Assembly: GCA_034003145.1 (NCBI GenBank)
Contig: JAVEZE010000009.1
Span: 1-31,874 of the forward strand
Origin: JACKPD01 sp034003145
Lineage (GTDB): Bacteria > Spirochaetota > Spirochaetia > CADAEX01
Length of the DNA: 31,874 nt
Direction of reading: 5' to 3'
Under the pieces are notes generated by a model. It did no database searches, was not told the origin of the DNA, and saw nothing but the letters and a program-made list of their open reading frames with translations. The translations under genes were made by a program, and so were the position numbers. Shown piece after piece: positions 24,185-31,257 of this stretch. Numbering within the stretch: position 1 is the stretch's first letter; each line of letters starts with the position of its first letter.

Positions 24185-24304
24185 TTAATTAAAACCTGAA
24201 ATTACTTTAAAAAAGGATTTTAATTTTTAACTTTTTAAAACCATACAACGAAAAATATCATTTGTCATCTCTTTTATAAGGCTTTGGTTCGCCATCTAAA
24301 TAAA

Positions 24305-24323
24305 AGCCGCCGCAAAGGCGGCT
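24305..24323 (-). terminator. Intrinsic terminator of the NADH oxidase-like gene
   Basis: A 7-bp GC-rich stem AGCCGCC (24305-24311) and GGCGGCT (24317-24323) with 5-nt loop; on the minus strand it is followed by TTTTA. It lies 10 nt past the stop codon of the flavoprotein gene. Confidence 0.75.
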
Positions 24324-24332
24324 CAATATTTG

Positions 24333-25685
24333 TTATTTTTTCCCGTGATGAATCGGCAGTAATGCCTTGCAGGCTGCTGTTACAAGAGGATATGCGATCG
24401 GAGAAGAGGTGAGGGCAGGATGTGTCCCCATCTGGAATTTCACAATGTCATCAACCGTCATCCGGTGAAGAATGCATGCTCCTATTACATTAACCATCTC
24501 ACCTGTGGATTTGCCCCCAGAAACTGCGCCTCCTATCAGTATCCCGGTCTCTTTGACAAAAATCAGTTTGACTTTAAGCATTGTAGAGTTAGGCATTCCT
24601 CCAGGATGGGTATCGGCAGCTTCTGCTTTTTCAACAACAATATTCATTCCATTTGCCCTTGCAGTTCTCTCGGTTATACCGGCAACGCCAAAAGCCCTGT
24701 CATCAACAACTGTAGCGAATACGCTGATTACTCCTGTGTTGTGGTGTACAGGAGAAAACAGGTTTGCCCCTGCTATTCTTGCTTCTGCTGTAGCAACAGA
24801 TGCAAGCATTACACCGGATGGCCTGCCGTCAAAAAATGATTCTCTTGTGCAGCAGTCGCCGCACGCAAAAACATTGCTGTCATTGAAACTTCTCATGTAA
24901 CGGTCTACTTTTATCGCTTTCCTGAAACCAAGCTCAAGCCCTGTTTTTTCCGCAAGTTTACTGTTCGGGACAGCACCTATTCCGAGTATTACAATATCAG
25001 CCTTTAAATTCTTTCCGCTTGCAAGCATTACAGATTCTACAGCATCTTTTCCTTCAATAGAAACAACCCTTTCTCCGGTAAGAACCTTGACTCCGGTCTC
25101 TTCAAGTTTTTTCCGCGCCTCATCGCAGTATTCATCATCCATTGCCATCTGCAGGCACTTGTCAAGCATTTCAACAACTGTAACATTGACTTTCCTGTTT
25201 TTGCGGCATTCATCCGCGAATTCTATCCCGATAAACCCGCCTCCGATAATGACAATATCTTTTGCTGAATCTACTTTCTCAAGGAGATGTTTAAGATACG
25301 CGAAATCTTTTTTTACAGGAAATACATTTTCTTTTTCGATTCCGGGGAGCGAGGGGATGATTGGAAATGATCCGGTAGCAAATACCAGCTTTTCATAGCT
25401 TAAGGTTTCCCCGTTTTTTAATGTTACAATTTTCTTTTCCCTGTCTACATCAACAGCTTCGTCCTTGATAAGATCAATTTTGTTGTTTTCAAGAAGGCCG
25501 TCAGGAACAACATTGTTTTCAGGCCCCCCTACAGTGCCGAAAATATAGGGAATTCCGCAGGGAACCAGAACTGTTCCTTCCCTGCGGACAAGAACTATCT
25601 TTTTGTCCGGATAGTGCCTCCTGCAGCTTACACCGGCTGTAATGCCTGACAGCCCTCCCAATATAACAACATCAGCTTTAATCAT
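24333..25685 (-). CDS. FAD-dependent NADH oxidase / CoA-disulfide reductase-like protein
   Basis: A 450-residue pyridine nucleotide-disulfide oxidoreductase of the single-cysteine type. The active Cys43 lies in VPCGIPYIFG as in NADH oxidase, NADH peroxidase and CoA-disulfide reductase. An N-terminal FAD loop ILGGLSGITAG (8-18), an NAD loop IIGGGFIGIE and the second FAD motif VFACGDC are present. The reaction may be O2/peroxide removal or disulfide/polysulfide reduction and cannot be settled from sequence. AAGGAG precedes the ATG. Upstream lies an FNR-like box (25761-25774), and an Fnr-type regulator is encoded divergently. Confidence 0.9.
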   Translation of the reverse strand: MIKADVVILGGLSGITAGVSCRRHYPDKKIVLVRREGTVLVPCGIPYIFGTVGGPENNVVPDGLLENNKIDLIKDEAVDVDREKKIVTLKNGETLSYEKLVFATGSFPIIPSLPGIEKENVFPVKKDFAYLKHLLEKVDSAKDIVIIGGGFIGIEFADECRKNRKVNVTVVEMLDKCLQMAMDDEYCDEARKKLEETGVKVLTGERVVSIEGKDAVESVMLASGKNLKADIVILGIGAVPNSKLAEKTGLELGFRKAIKVDRYMRSFNDSNVFACGDCCTRESFFDGRPSGVMLASVATAEARIAGANLFSPVHHNTGVISVFATVVDDRAFGVAGITERTARANGMNIVVEKAEAADTHPGGMPNSTMLKVKLIFVKETGILIGGAVSGGKSTGEMVNVIGACILHRMTVDDIVKFQMGTHPALTSSPIAYPLVTAACKALLPIHHGKK

Positions 25686-25734
25686 AATAAATCTCCTTAA
25701 ATAATTTTATTTGCAATTTTGTAATTTTAATTAC

Positions 25735-25774
25735 GTTATACATGTTTAGTTATCCTGTAATTGACCGGGATCAA
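25735..25774 (-). promoter_or_regulatory. FNR-like box and -10 box for the NADH oxidase-like gene
   Basis: TTGACCGGGATCAA (25761-25774) matches the FNR consensus TTGAT-N4-ATCAA at 9 of 10 positions. The minus-strand -10 box TATAAC lies at 25740-25735. If transcription starts about 7 nt beyond it (near 25728), the box is centred about 40 nt upstream, close to the -41.5 of activated (class II) FNR promoters. Confidence 0.6.
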
Positions 25775-25813
25775 GTTTTTATTAAAATTTAAAAATAATT
25801 AATAATATTCTTG

Positions 25814-25926
25814 TTGCGCAAGTAGTTTGCGCAGGTGGTTTGGGCAGGTAGTTTGCGCAGGTGGTTTGGGCAGGTAGTTTGCGCAGGTGGTTTGGGCAAG
25901 TAGTTTGCGCAAGTAGCTTGCGCAGG
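25814..25926. repeat. 13-bp tandem repeat array (about 8.7 copies) in a divergent promoter
   Basis: Eight complete 13-bp units start at 25814, 25827, 25840, 25853, 25866, 25879, 25892 and 25905, then a 9-bp partial unit at 25918. Consensus TTGSGCARGTRGT (S is G or C, R is A or G). Units 2-7 alternate between a TTGCGCAGGTGGT form and a TTGGGCAGGTAGT form, giving a 26-bp higher-order repeat. No spacers exist, so it is not CRISPR. It is much more GC-rich than its flanks. Confidence 0.95.
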
Positions 25927-26004
25927 ATTAGTGAGAAACGTGAAAAGTTCTTGATAAAAACTTGATGTGGAGAGATACTGAATATCATCTAAAAGGGAAT
26001 GAAT

Positions 26005-26679
26005 ATGGACCGGGTTGAATTTATAAGCACTGTAGCGCTGTTTCAGGGGCTTTCAGATCAGGAGATTGATGCCTTGAATTGCGCTGCAGTTGAAAAAAAA
26101 TATTTCTCTGGACAGTTTATTAAAAAAGAATTTGAAGAATCAGGAACACTTTATCTATTGAGGAAAGGGCGTGTGAAACTGACAAAATCATCGTATAACG
26201 GCAAGGAACAGACCATACAGATGTATAAACCTGGAGAGATGATAGGGCTGTTTGCTCTGTTTACAGGTGTCCCTTTTCCTGCAAATGCGGTTGCTATTGA
26301 AGATAGTGTAGTTCTATTGTTTTCACGGAAAAATCTTGAAAAAACAGCAAAACTGGCCCCTTCGCTGATGGTAAATCTTTTTTTTGCCCTGGCAATGAGG
26401 ATGAATGAATGTATCAGGACAGTGGAATCACTTGCCTTAAAGGAAATCCCTCAGCGTCTGGCAACTTATATCCTTGTTTTGCTGGGAAATGATAAAAAAC
26501 CTGATGTTTTACAGCTTCCTGTAAACCAGAAAGAGCTCTCGCGGGTTATAGGGACAACACCTGAGACACTTTCCCGGGTGTTTGCGCGGCTGGCAAAAGC
26601 CGGGATTCTTCAGATAAAGGGGAAAAATGTTCATATCCTTGACTTAAAGCAGCTTGAGGATATTTCATCCGGATGCTGA
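26005..26679 (+). CDS. Crp/Fnr-family transcription regulator with FNR-type recognition helix
   Basis: A 224-residue regulator: cyclic-nucleotide-binding-fold sensor (about 10-125), dimer helix (about 126-145) and C-terminal helix-turn-helix. The recognition helix contains E187-T-L-S190-R191, the E-xx-S-R pattern that reads TTGAT half-sites. It lacks the N-terminal cysteine cluster of E. coli FNR (only Cys26, Cys136, Cys224) and the Arg-Ser cAMP pair of CRP, so the signal is unknown, perhaps heme- or NO-related as in Dnr. The ATG at 26005 has AAGGG at 7 nt; an ATG at 25999 is too close to it. Confidence 0.93.
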   Translation: MDRVEFISTVALFQGLSDQEIDALNCAAVEKKYFSGQFIKKEFEESGTLYLLRKGRVKLTKSSYNGKEQTIQMYKPGEMIGLFALFTGVPFPANAVAIEDSVVLLFSRKNLEKTAKLAPSLMVNLFFALAMRMNECIRTVESLALKEIPQRLATYILVLLGNDKKPDVLQLPVNQKELSRVIGTTPETLSRVFARLAKAGILQIKGKNVHILDLKQLEDISSGC

Positions 26680-26695
26680 TATTATCTGTTTTATC

Positions 26696-26730
26696 CTTTT
26701 TATACTTTTTATACTTTTTATACTTTTTAT
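26696..26730. repeat. 9-bp tandem repeats (CTTTTTATA, 3.9 copies)
   Basis: Units start at 26696, 26705, 26714 and 26723 (last one lacks its final base). The array lies between the convergent regulator and EamA genes and its last base is the first base of the EamA stop codon triplet (26730-26732). One unit change would alter the 3' spacer only. Confidence 0.95.
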
Positions 26731-27617
26731 CAATGTGCGGCAGACAGCTTCTCTTTTTCACCCAGGTAACCGATCATTCCCGCGATTATTATGGCAAGGC
26801 TTAGAATATTTATCATGTGAAATAAATCACCGAGTATCAGCACACCTAAAAACATGGAGAATACAGGTACAAAATTGATAAAAAAATTGGTACGCGATAC
26901 ACCGATTTTTGATATGGATTCCTGCTGTATTGTATATCCGAGAAATGTTGAAAAAACACCCATAAATACTATTGAAATCCAGACATTACCTGACCAGGTG
27001 ATGGGGGATTTCCCGCTGGCGGCGATAAACGGAAGAAGGAAAAGGGAAGCACCTGTAAATGTATAAAAGGATGAAACGACAGATTTTATTCCGGAAGCGA
27101 ATTTACGGATTAAAAGCGAATATATTACCAGGATAACCATAGCGGAAAACATCAGTATAGTGCCGGAAGCGCCTTTTCCTGAAAACAGAAGTGAAAAATT
27201 CCATTTTACTACAATTGTAAGCACCCCGAATGCTGCCGTTATGAGAAATAGTAACCCTTTTCTGCTTAGCGGTTCCCTGAAAATAATAAATCCGAACAGC
27301 GCGGAGAGGAGAGGGTTTAATGTGTTTATCGCGCTTGCCTCAAGTACATCGATTGTGCGCAGAGCTTTGAAAAAAAGGATATGGTACCCTGCCATTCCGA
27401 ATATCCCTATTCCCATCAGTATGTAAACATCACGGAGTGAGATTCTGAATGAGATTTTTTTACCTTTTCCGTAGAAATAAAGACAGATTACAGCGATCAG
27501 AAACCGGTAAAAGCTCATTTCAAGACCGCTTACCTCTTCACCCCCGATTTTTCCCGCTATAAAAGCCCCTGACCAGCATAAAGCGGCAAAAACCATGTAA
27601 AGATATGATTTATTCAT
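26730..27617 (-). CDS. EamA/DMT-family membrane transporter (second)
   Basis: A 295-residue protein with about ten helices in two EamA repeats. It begins YLYMVFAALCWSGAFIAGKI and has a mid-protein segment DVLEASAINTLNPLLSALFGF with the typical Asn-Pro of these exporters. Substrate unknown. It is only distantly like the other EamA gene at 12422-13270. It ends convergently with the Fnr-type regulator at the 9-bp repeats. Confidence 0.92.
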   Translation of the reverse strand: MNKSYLYMVFAALCWSGAFIAGKIGGEEVSGLEMSFYRFLIAVICLYFYGKGKKISFRISLRDVYILMGIGIFGMAGYHILFFKALRTIDVLEASAINTLNPLLSALFGFIIFREPLSRKGLLFLITAAFGVLTIVVKWNFSLLFSGKGASGTILMFSAMVILVIYSLLIRKFASGIKSVVSSFYTFTGASLFLLPFIAASGKSPITWSGNVWISIVFMGVFSTFLGYTIQQESISKIGVSRTNFFINFVPVFSMFLGVLILGDLFHMINILSLAIIIAGMIGYLGEKEKLSAAH

Positions 27618-27714
27618 CTGTCCTCTCTTGTTGTATAAAAAAGTTTCTAAAGTTATTATATTGAATATCAGAGTATATGAAAATATGTAAAAATTATTTA
27701 ATGAGGAGAGAATA

Positions 27715-28101
27715 ATGGCAAAGTTAACTCAGGAAGTAAAAACAGCTATTGAGAAAACTGATCCTGTTTGTATTGCAACCGCTGATATAAACGGAGTTCC
27801 AAACATAGTATATATCAAGTGTCTGAAAGCGCTCGATGATAATACTATTGTAATTTCTGACAACAAATTCTTTAAAACAAGGGCTAATCTGGATGCAAAT
27901 CCGCTCCTTGCATTTGTAGTCCTGGACGCTGATACAAAAAAAGCATACCAGGTCAAAGGAAAGGTCAAATGCATTACTGAAGGGGTAAAATTTGACGAGA
28001 CTGTAAAATGGGTACATGAAAAATTTCCCCATCTTTCGCCTAAAGCAGCATTTTTCATGAATGTTGATGAAGTCTACTGCGGCGCGGAAAAGATTTCCTG
28101 A
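27715..28101 (+). CDS. Pyridoxamine 5'-phosphate oxidase-fold (FMN split-barrel) protein
   Basis: A 128-residue protein with the PNPOx-like pattern: TDPVCIATADINGVPNI (15-31), then VISDNKFFKTRANLDANPLLAFV, the split-barrel segment that binds FMN phosphate in relatives. Function is unsettled; such short proteins in anaerobes are often flavin or F420-like reductase relatives and not true pyridoxine oxidases. GAGGAG precedes the ATG. It stands alone, with a terminator behind. Confidence 0.88.
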   Translation: MAKLTQEVKTAIEKTDPVCIATADINGVPNIVYIKCLKALDDNTIVISDNKFFKTRANLDANPLLAFVVLDADTKKAYQVKGKVKCITEGVKFDETVKWVHEKFPHLSPKAAFFMNVDEVYCGAEKIS

Positions 28102-28143
28102 TTTTCTCACCCTATTTTGATTCAGATTATTCAGATCAAGTTA

Positions 28144-28174
28144 GCCGGGGTTAAAAATTACCCCGGTAATTTTT
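28144..28174 (+). terminator. Intrinsic terminator after the PNPOx-fold gene
   Basis: Stem CCGGGGT (28145-28151) with ACCCCGG (28160-28166), 8-nt AT-rich loop, followed by AATTTTT. It separates the PNPOx-fold gene from the feo promoter. Confidence 0.8.
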
Positions 28175-28272
28175 CAATAATAAAACCAATTTTTTATTTA
28201 GCTCATAATCTTTTAAAACCATAGTATTTTGTCAAATCTGGTAAACATTTTAGTCAATTTTTAAAAAAATTA

Positions 28273-28302
28273 TTGACAGGGAAAGTAATACATGCTTAAA
28301 AT
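28273..28302 (+). promoter_or_regulatory. Candidate promoter of the feo operon
   Basis: TTGACA (28273-28278), 18-nt spacer, TAAAAT (28297-28302; 5 of 6). The predicted start is near 28309, at the edge of the palindrome listed next, leaving a leader of about 60 nt. Confidence 0.6.
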
Positions 28303-28308
28303 TAGGCT

Positions 28309-28327
28309 TATCTAATTAAATTAGATA
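28309..28327 (+). promoter_or_regulatory. 19-bp perfect palindrome, candidate metal-repressor operator of feo
   Basis: TATCTAATTAAATTAGATA is perfectly symmetric about 28318. Length equals that of DtxR/IdeR and Fur operators, and it begins at the predicted transcription start, an ideal place for iron-dependent repression. The TTAG/CTAA half-sites recall DtxR-type boxes, but the regulator is not in the window. A second 13-bp palindrome AGGGTTGAACCCT (28341-28353) follows, before the feoA ribosome site. Confidence 0.6.
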
Positions 28328-28370
28328 TATCAAAGATAAAAGGGTTGAACCCTGTTAAAGGTGCTGTTAA

Positions 28371-28637
28371 ATGAGATTCAGACACAGTGGGAAAAAAAAG
28401 CTTTGCTGCAGAGCATGCAGTTTGCCGGAAGCTTCCTGCGGAAGGAAACTGATTGTCCGCCAGATTCTTGGCGATGAAAATTTCAGGATAAAAATGACTG
28501 AGCAGGGTGTTTTTCCCGGAACAGCGCTAACGCTGATATGCGGCAGAAAAAATCACCCGTGCCTTATTTCAACCGGAGACAATAAAATTATGATGGATTC
28601 AAATACTGCAGAGCAGATTTATGTTGTTGCAGAATAA
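28371..28637 (+). CDS. feoA: FeoA-domain protein with cysteine-rich N-terminus
   Basis: An 88-residue protein whose C-terminal two-thirds match the FeoA SH3-like domain (FRIKMTEQGVFPGTALTLI, then NKIMMDSNTAEQIYV). The first 25 residues are unusual: basic, with Cys12, Cys13, Cys16 and Cys23. These could bind metal or an iron-sulfur cluster, but that is inference. AAAGGTG lies upstream of the ATG. First gene of feoA-feoA-feoB. Confidence 0.88.
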   Translation: MRFRHSGKKKLCCRACSLPEASCGRKLIVRQILGDENFRIKMTEQGVFPGTALTLICGRKNHPCLISTGDNKIMMDSNTAEQIYVVAE

Positions 28638-28658
28638 GATATGGAGGTTTTTATTTTG

Positions 28659-28889
28659 ATGAATAGAATCAAAAGCATGAAAGTAGGAGACAAGGCTGTT
28701 GTCACAGGTTTTGAAGATGGTAATGAGGATTACAGGAACAAGATATTATCTATGGGTGTTTCCAAAGATGCTGAGATAACTGTAACAAAAAAAGCACCGC
28801 TCGGCGATCCTGTCGAAATTGAAGTCAGGGGTTATAAGCTTACACTTAGAAAAGAAGAAGCTGAAATCATAAAACTGAGGAGGCTTTAA
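28659..28889 (+). CDS. feoA: FeoA-domain protein (second copy)
   Basis: A 76-residue cytosolic FeoA protein of standard size: an initial KSMKVGDKAVVTGFE strand, NKILSMGVSKDAEITVTKKAP in the middle, ending with the usual VEIEVRGYKLTLRKEEAEII pattern. The ATG at 28659 is chosen because GGAGG (28643-28647) lies 11 nt before it; a frame from 28641 would place that site inside the gene. It probably docks with FeoB. Only 4 nt separate it from feoB. Confidence 0.92.
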   Translation: MNRIKSMKVGDKAVVTGFEDGNEDYRNKILSMGVSKDAEITVTKKAPLGDPVEIEVRGYKLTLRKEEAEIIKLRRL

Positions 28890-28893
28890 CATT

Positions 28894-31206
28894 ATGAGCG
28901 GTAAAAAAATTATTGCTGTTGCCGGTAATCCAAATTGCGGGAAAACAACCCTGTTTAACAGTCTTACAAACGGCCATGTAAAAACAGGCAACTGGCCCGG
29001 TGTTACTGTTGAAAAACTTGAAGGGGTAATTTCATATCCTGAAGAAAAAGTTACACTTGTCGATCTTCCAGGTATTTATTCTTTTTACGCTGCATCTGAG
29101 GATGAAAAAGCAGCGCGTGAGTATATCCTGAGCGGAGAGGCTCAGTTTATTGTCAACATAGTTGATGCCAATAATCTTGAGAGAAACCTCTACCTTACAA
29201 CTCAGCTTATTGAGATGGGAGTACCTGTTTTTGTTGTGGTTAATATGGTTGATATCGCGGCAAAAAACGGAATACGTATTGATACAGAAAAACTTTCAAA
29301 AAAAATGGGAGTTCCTGTTGAAGCAATTTCAGCTGTAAATAAAAATGATGTTGAGCAGGTAAAAAAATCTATCCTTGACTATTTTTCTTCTTCAACACCC
29401 ACAAATCATGTTGTTGAATATCCAAATGAAATTGAAGATGTAATAAATGATTGGCAAAAGAAAATAAAAAATGTCCAGAAAGAATCTGCAAGATGGAGCG
29501 CAATCAAAATTCTTGAAAATGATAAATTAATAATCCAGGAAGTTACAGATAAAACAGATTTAACAAAAAAGGAAATATCTGAAAAGAAAGAAAACCTGAA
29601 AAAGATTCTAGGCGATTCTCCTGATATTGTTATTGCTGATTATCGTTACGGTTATATCAAAGGTATTCTGGGTGATATTGTAAAAAGATCTGATGTAAAA
29701 ATAAAAGTTACAGAAGTTATTGACAGCATTGTCTTAAACCGTTTTCTTGGCATTCCGGTTTTTTTGTTTGCTCTTTATATGGTTTTCTGGCTTACCAATA
29801 TAGTCGGCGGAGCATTTATAGATTTTTTTGATATTCTGTTCGGCACGATATTTGTAGACGGAGTTGCTTATCTTCTTGGTTCTGCAGGCTCGCCTGCATG
29901 GATTATTTCGATAATCGCAGGAGGAGTAGGGGCCGGTATACAGACAGTTGCCACATTTGTACCGATTGTATTTATGATGTTTCTTTGTCTGTCTATACTT
30001 GAGGTCTCCGGCTACATGGCAAGAGCTGCGTTTGTTATGGATCGTCTTATGAGGGCAATAGGTCTTCCTGGTAAAGCTTTTATCCCGATGCTTGTCGGAT
30101 TTGGATGCACAGTCCCCGCGATAATGGGAACAAGAACAATTGAGAATAAACGTGACAGGCTGATGACTCTTTTTATGGCGCCTTTCATGTCCTGCGGAGC
30201 AAGGCTTCCTGTATATGCTCTTTTCGCGGCAGTGTTTTTCCCTGATTCCCGCGGTATCATGGTTTTTCTCCTTTATCTTTCAGGAATTATTCTTGCTGTT
30301 CTTACTGGACTGATGCTCAAGAATACTCTTTTTAAGGGAGAGGCCTCATATTTTATCATGGAACTGCCTCCGTACCATGCGCCGAAATTTAATCATATAA
30401 TGATCCACACCTGGATGAGGCTTAAGCATTTTATGATAAGAGCTGGTAAGGTTATAATAATAGCTGTCCTTGTTCTCGCCTTTTTAAACTCATTCGGCCT
30501 TGACGGTTCATTCGGAAATGAGAATTCTGATAACTCTGTTCTTACTAAAATTGGTAAAACACTGAGCCCGGTTTTTCAGCCCATGGGTGTGGAAGAAGAA
30601 AACTGGCCGGCAGTAGTAGGTCTTTTTACAGGGCTGTTTGCCAAGGAGGCGGTAGTTGGAACTCTGGATGCGCTTTACTCCCAGATAGAAGCCTCTTCAG
30701 CCGAAGATGTTTCAGGAAAGGGTAATGATGATGAAGATTCTTTTGATTTTTTTGGAGGGGTAAAAGAGGCATTTGCATCAATCCCTGAAGCGCTTGCCGG
30801 AACAGGAGGTGGGTTAAGCGATCCTTTGGGAACCTCATTGATAAAAGAAACTGATTCTGATGCCCTTGCCGAAGAAATTGGCTCAACACCTGCTACCTTC
30901 GGTGTAATGGGAAAATATTTTACAGAAGGACCTTTGCAGGTTTTTGCATATCTGTTGTTTGTGCTGATTTATTTCCCATGCCTTGCCGCATTCGGTGCTC
31001 TCATAAAAGAAGCAGGTAAATTTTACGGAATACTTATAACTTCCTATCTAACCTTTCTTGCGTGGATTGTAGCTACACTGTTCTATCAGATAACTCTGGG
31101 CCGCAGCTTTTTCTGGATAGCGGTAGGGATCCTTTTTCTGGTACTTACAGTATTGTTTTTCAAAATACTTGGCAGGAATGAAAAGCTTGTAAAGAAAATG
31201 GGATAA
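28894..31206 (+). CDS. feoB: Ferrous iron transporter FeoB
   Basis: GTP-dependent Fe2+ importer, 770 residues. The N-terminal G domain has G1 GNPNCGKT (11-18), G3 DLPG (57-60) and G4 NMVD (117-120), then a helical spacer and a C-terminal membrane domain with Gate repeats; the conserved GCTVPAIMGTRTIENKRDR segment is present near 407-425. A hydrophilic Asp/Ser-rich loop of roughly 60 residues (about 598-660) interrupts the membrane half. GAGGAGG inside the end of feoA precedes the ATG. Confidence 0.97.
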   Translation: MSGKKIIAVAGNPNCGKTTLFNSLTNGHVKTGNWPGVTVEKLEGVISYPEEKVTLVDLPGIYSFYAASEDEKAAREYILSGEAQFIVNIVDANNLERNLYLTTQLIEMGVPVFVVVNMVDIAAKNGIRIDTEKLSKKMGVPVEAISAVNKNDVEQVKKSILDYFSSSTPTNHVVEYPNEIEDVINDWQKKIKNVQKESARWSAIKILENDKLIIQEVTDKTDLTKKEISEKKENLKKILGDSPDIVIADYRYGYIKGILGDIVKRSDVKIKVTEVIDSIVLNRFLGIPVFLFALYMVFWLTNIVGGAFIDFFDILFGTIFVDGVAYLLGSAGSPAWIISIIAGGVGAGIQTVATFVPIVFMMFLCLSILEVSGYMARAAFVMDRLMRAIGLPGKAFIPMLVGFGCTVPAIMGTRTIENKRDRLMTLFMAPFMSCGARLPVYALFAAVFFPDSRGIMVFLLYLSGIILAVLTGLMLKNTLFKGEASYFIMELPPYHAPKFNHIMIHTWMRLKHFMIRAGKVIIIAVLVLAFLNSFGLDGSFGNENSDNSVLTKIGKTLSPVFQPMGVEEENWPAVVGLFTGLFAKEAVVGTLDALYSQIEASSAEDVSGKGNDDEDSFDFFGGVKEAFASIPEALAGTGGGLSDPLGTSLIKETDSDALAEEIGSTPATFGVMGKYFTEGPLQVFAYLLFVLIYFPCLAAFGALIKEAGKFYGILITSYLTFLAWIVATLFYQITLGRSFFWIAVGILFLVLTVLFFKILGRNEKLVKKMG

Positions 31207-31211
31207 TATAC

Positions 31212-31244
31212 TGCGGCAGGGGTTAAGTGCTTCTGCCGTATTTT
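31212..31244 (+). terminator. Intrinsic terminator after feoB
   Basis: Stem CGGCAG (31214-31219) with CTGCCG (31233-31238), extended by wobble pairs on both sides, 9-13 nt loop, then TATTTTA. It lies between convergent feoB and the NicO-like gene. Confidence 0.6.
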
Positions 31245-31257
31245 AAAGTATGAGCTG

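Larger units (their letters stand above)
25686..26004. other. Divergent control region between NADH oxidase-like and Fnr-type genes
   Basis: About 320 nt without a gene. It holds, left to right, a minus-strand -10 box TATAAC (25740-25735), an FNR-like box (25761-25774), a 13-bp inverted repeat arm (25770-25782), the 13-bp tandem array (25814-25926), the matching inverted arm (25954-25966) and a ribosome site AAGGG (25993-25997) for the regulator gene. A frame across the array is an artefact of the repeat. Confidence 0.75.

Noticed and set aside
22689..24332. Genomic island integrated at the tRNA 3' end
   Set aside because: No integrase and no copy of the tRNA 3' end could be found on the far side of the GGDEF gene.
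25814..25926. CRISPR array
   Set aside because: Units are directly adjacent with no spacers, and no cas genes lie nearby.
25782..25988. Minus-strand frame encoding a Pro/Thr/Cys/Gln repeat peptide across the 13-bp array
   Set aside because: Repeat unit is not a multiple of 3, so the periodic peptide is an artefact of a 39-bp frame cycle; no ribosome site, and it overlaps promoters.
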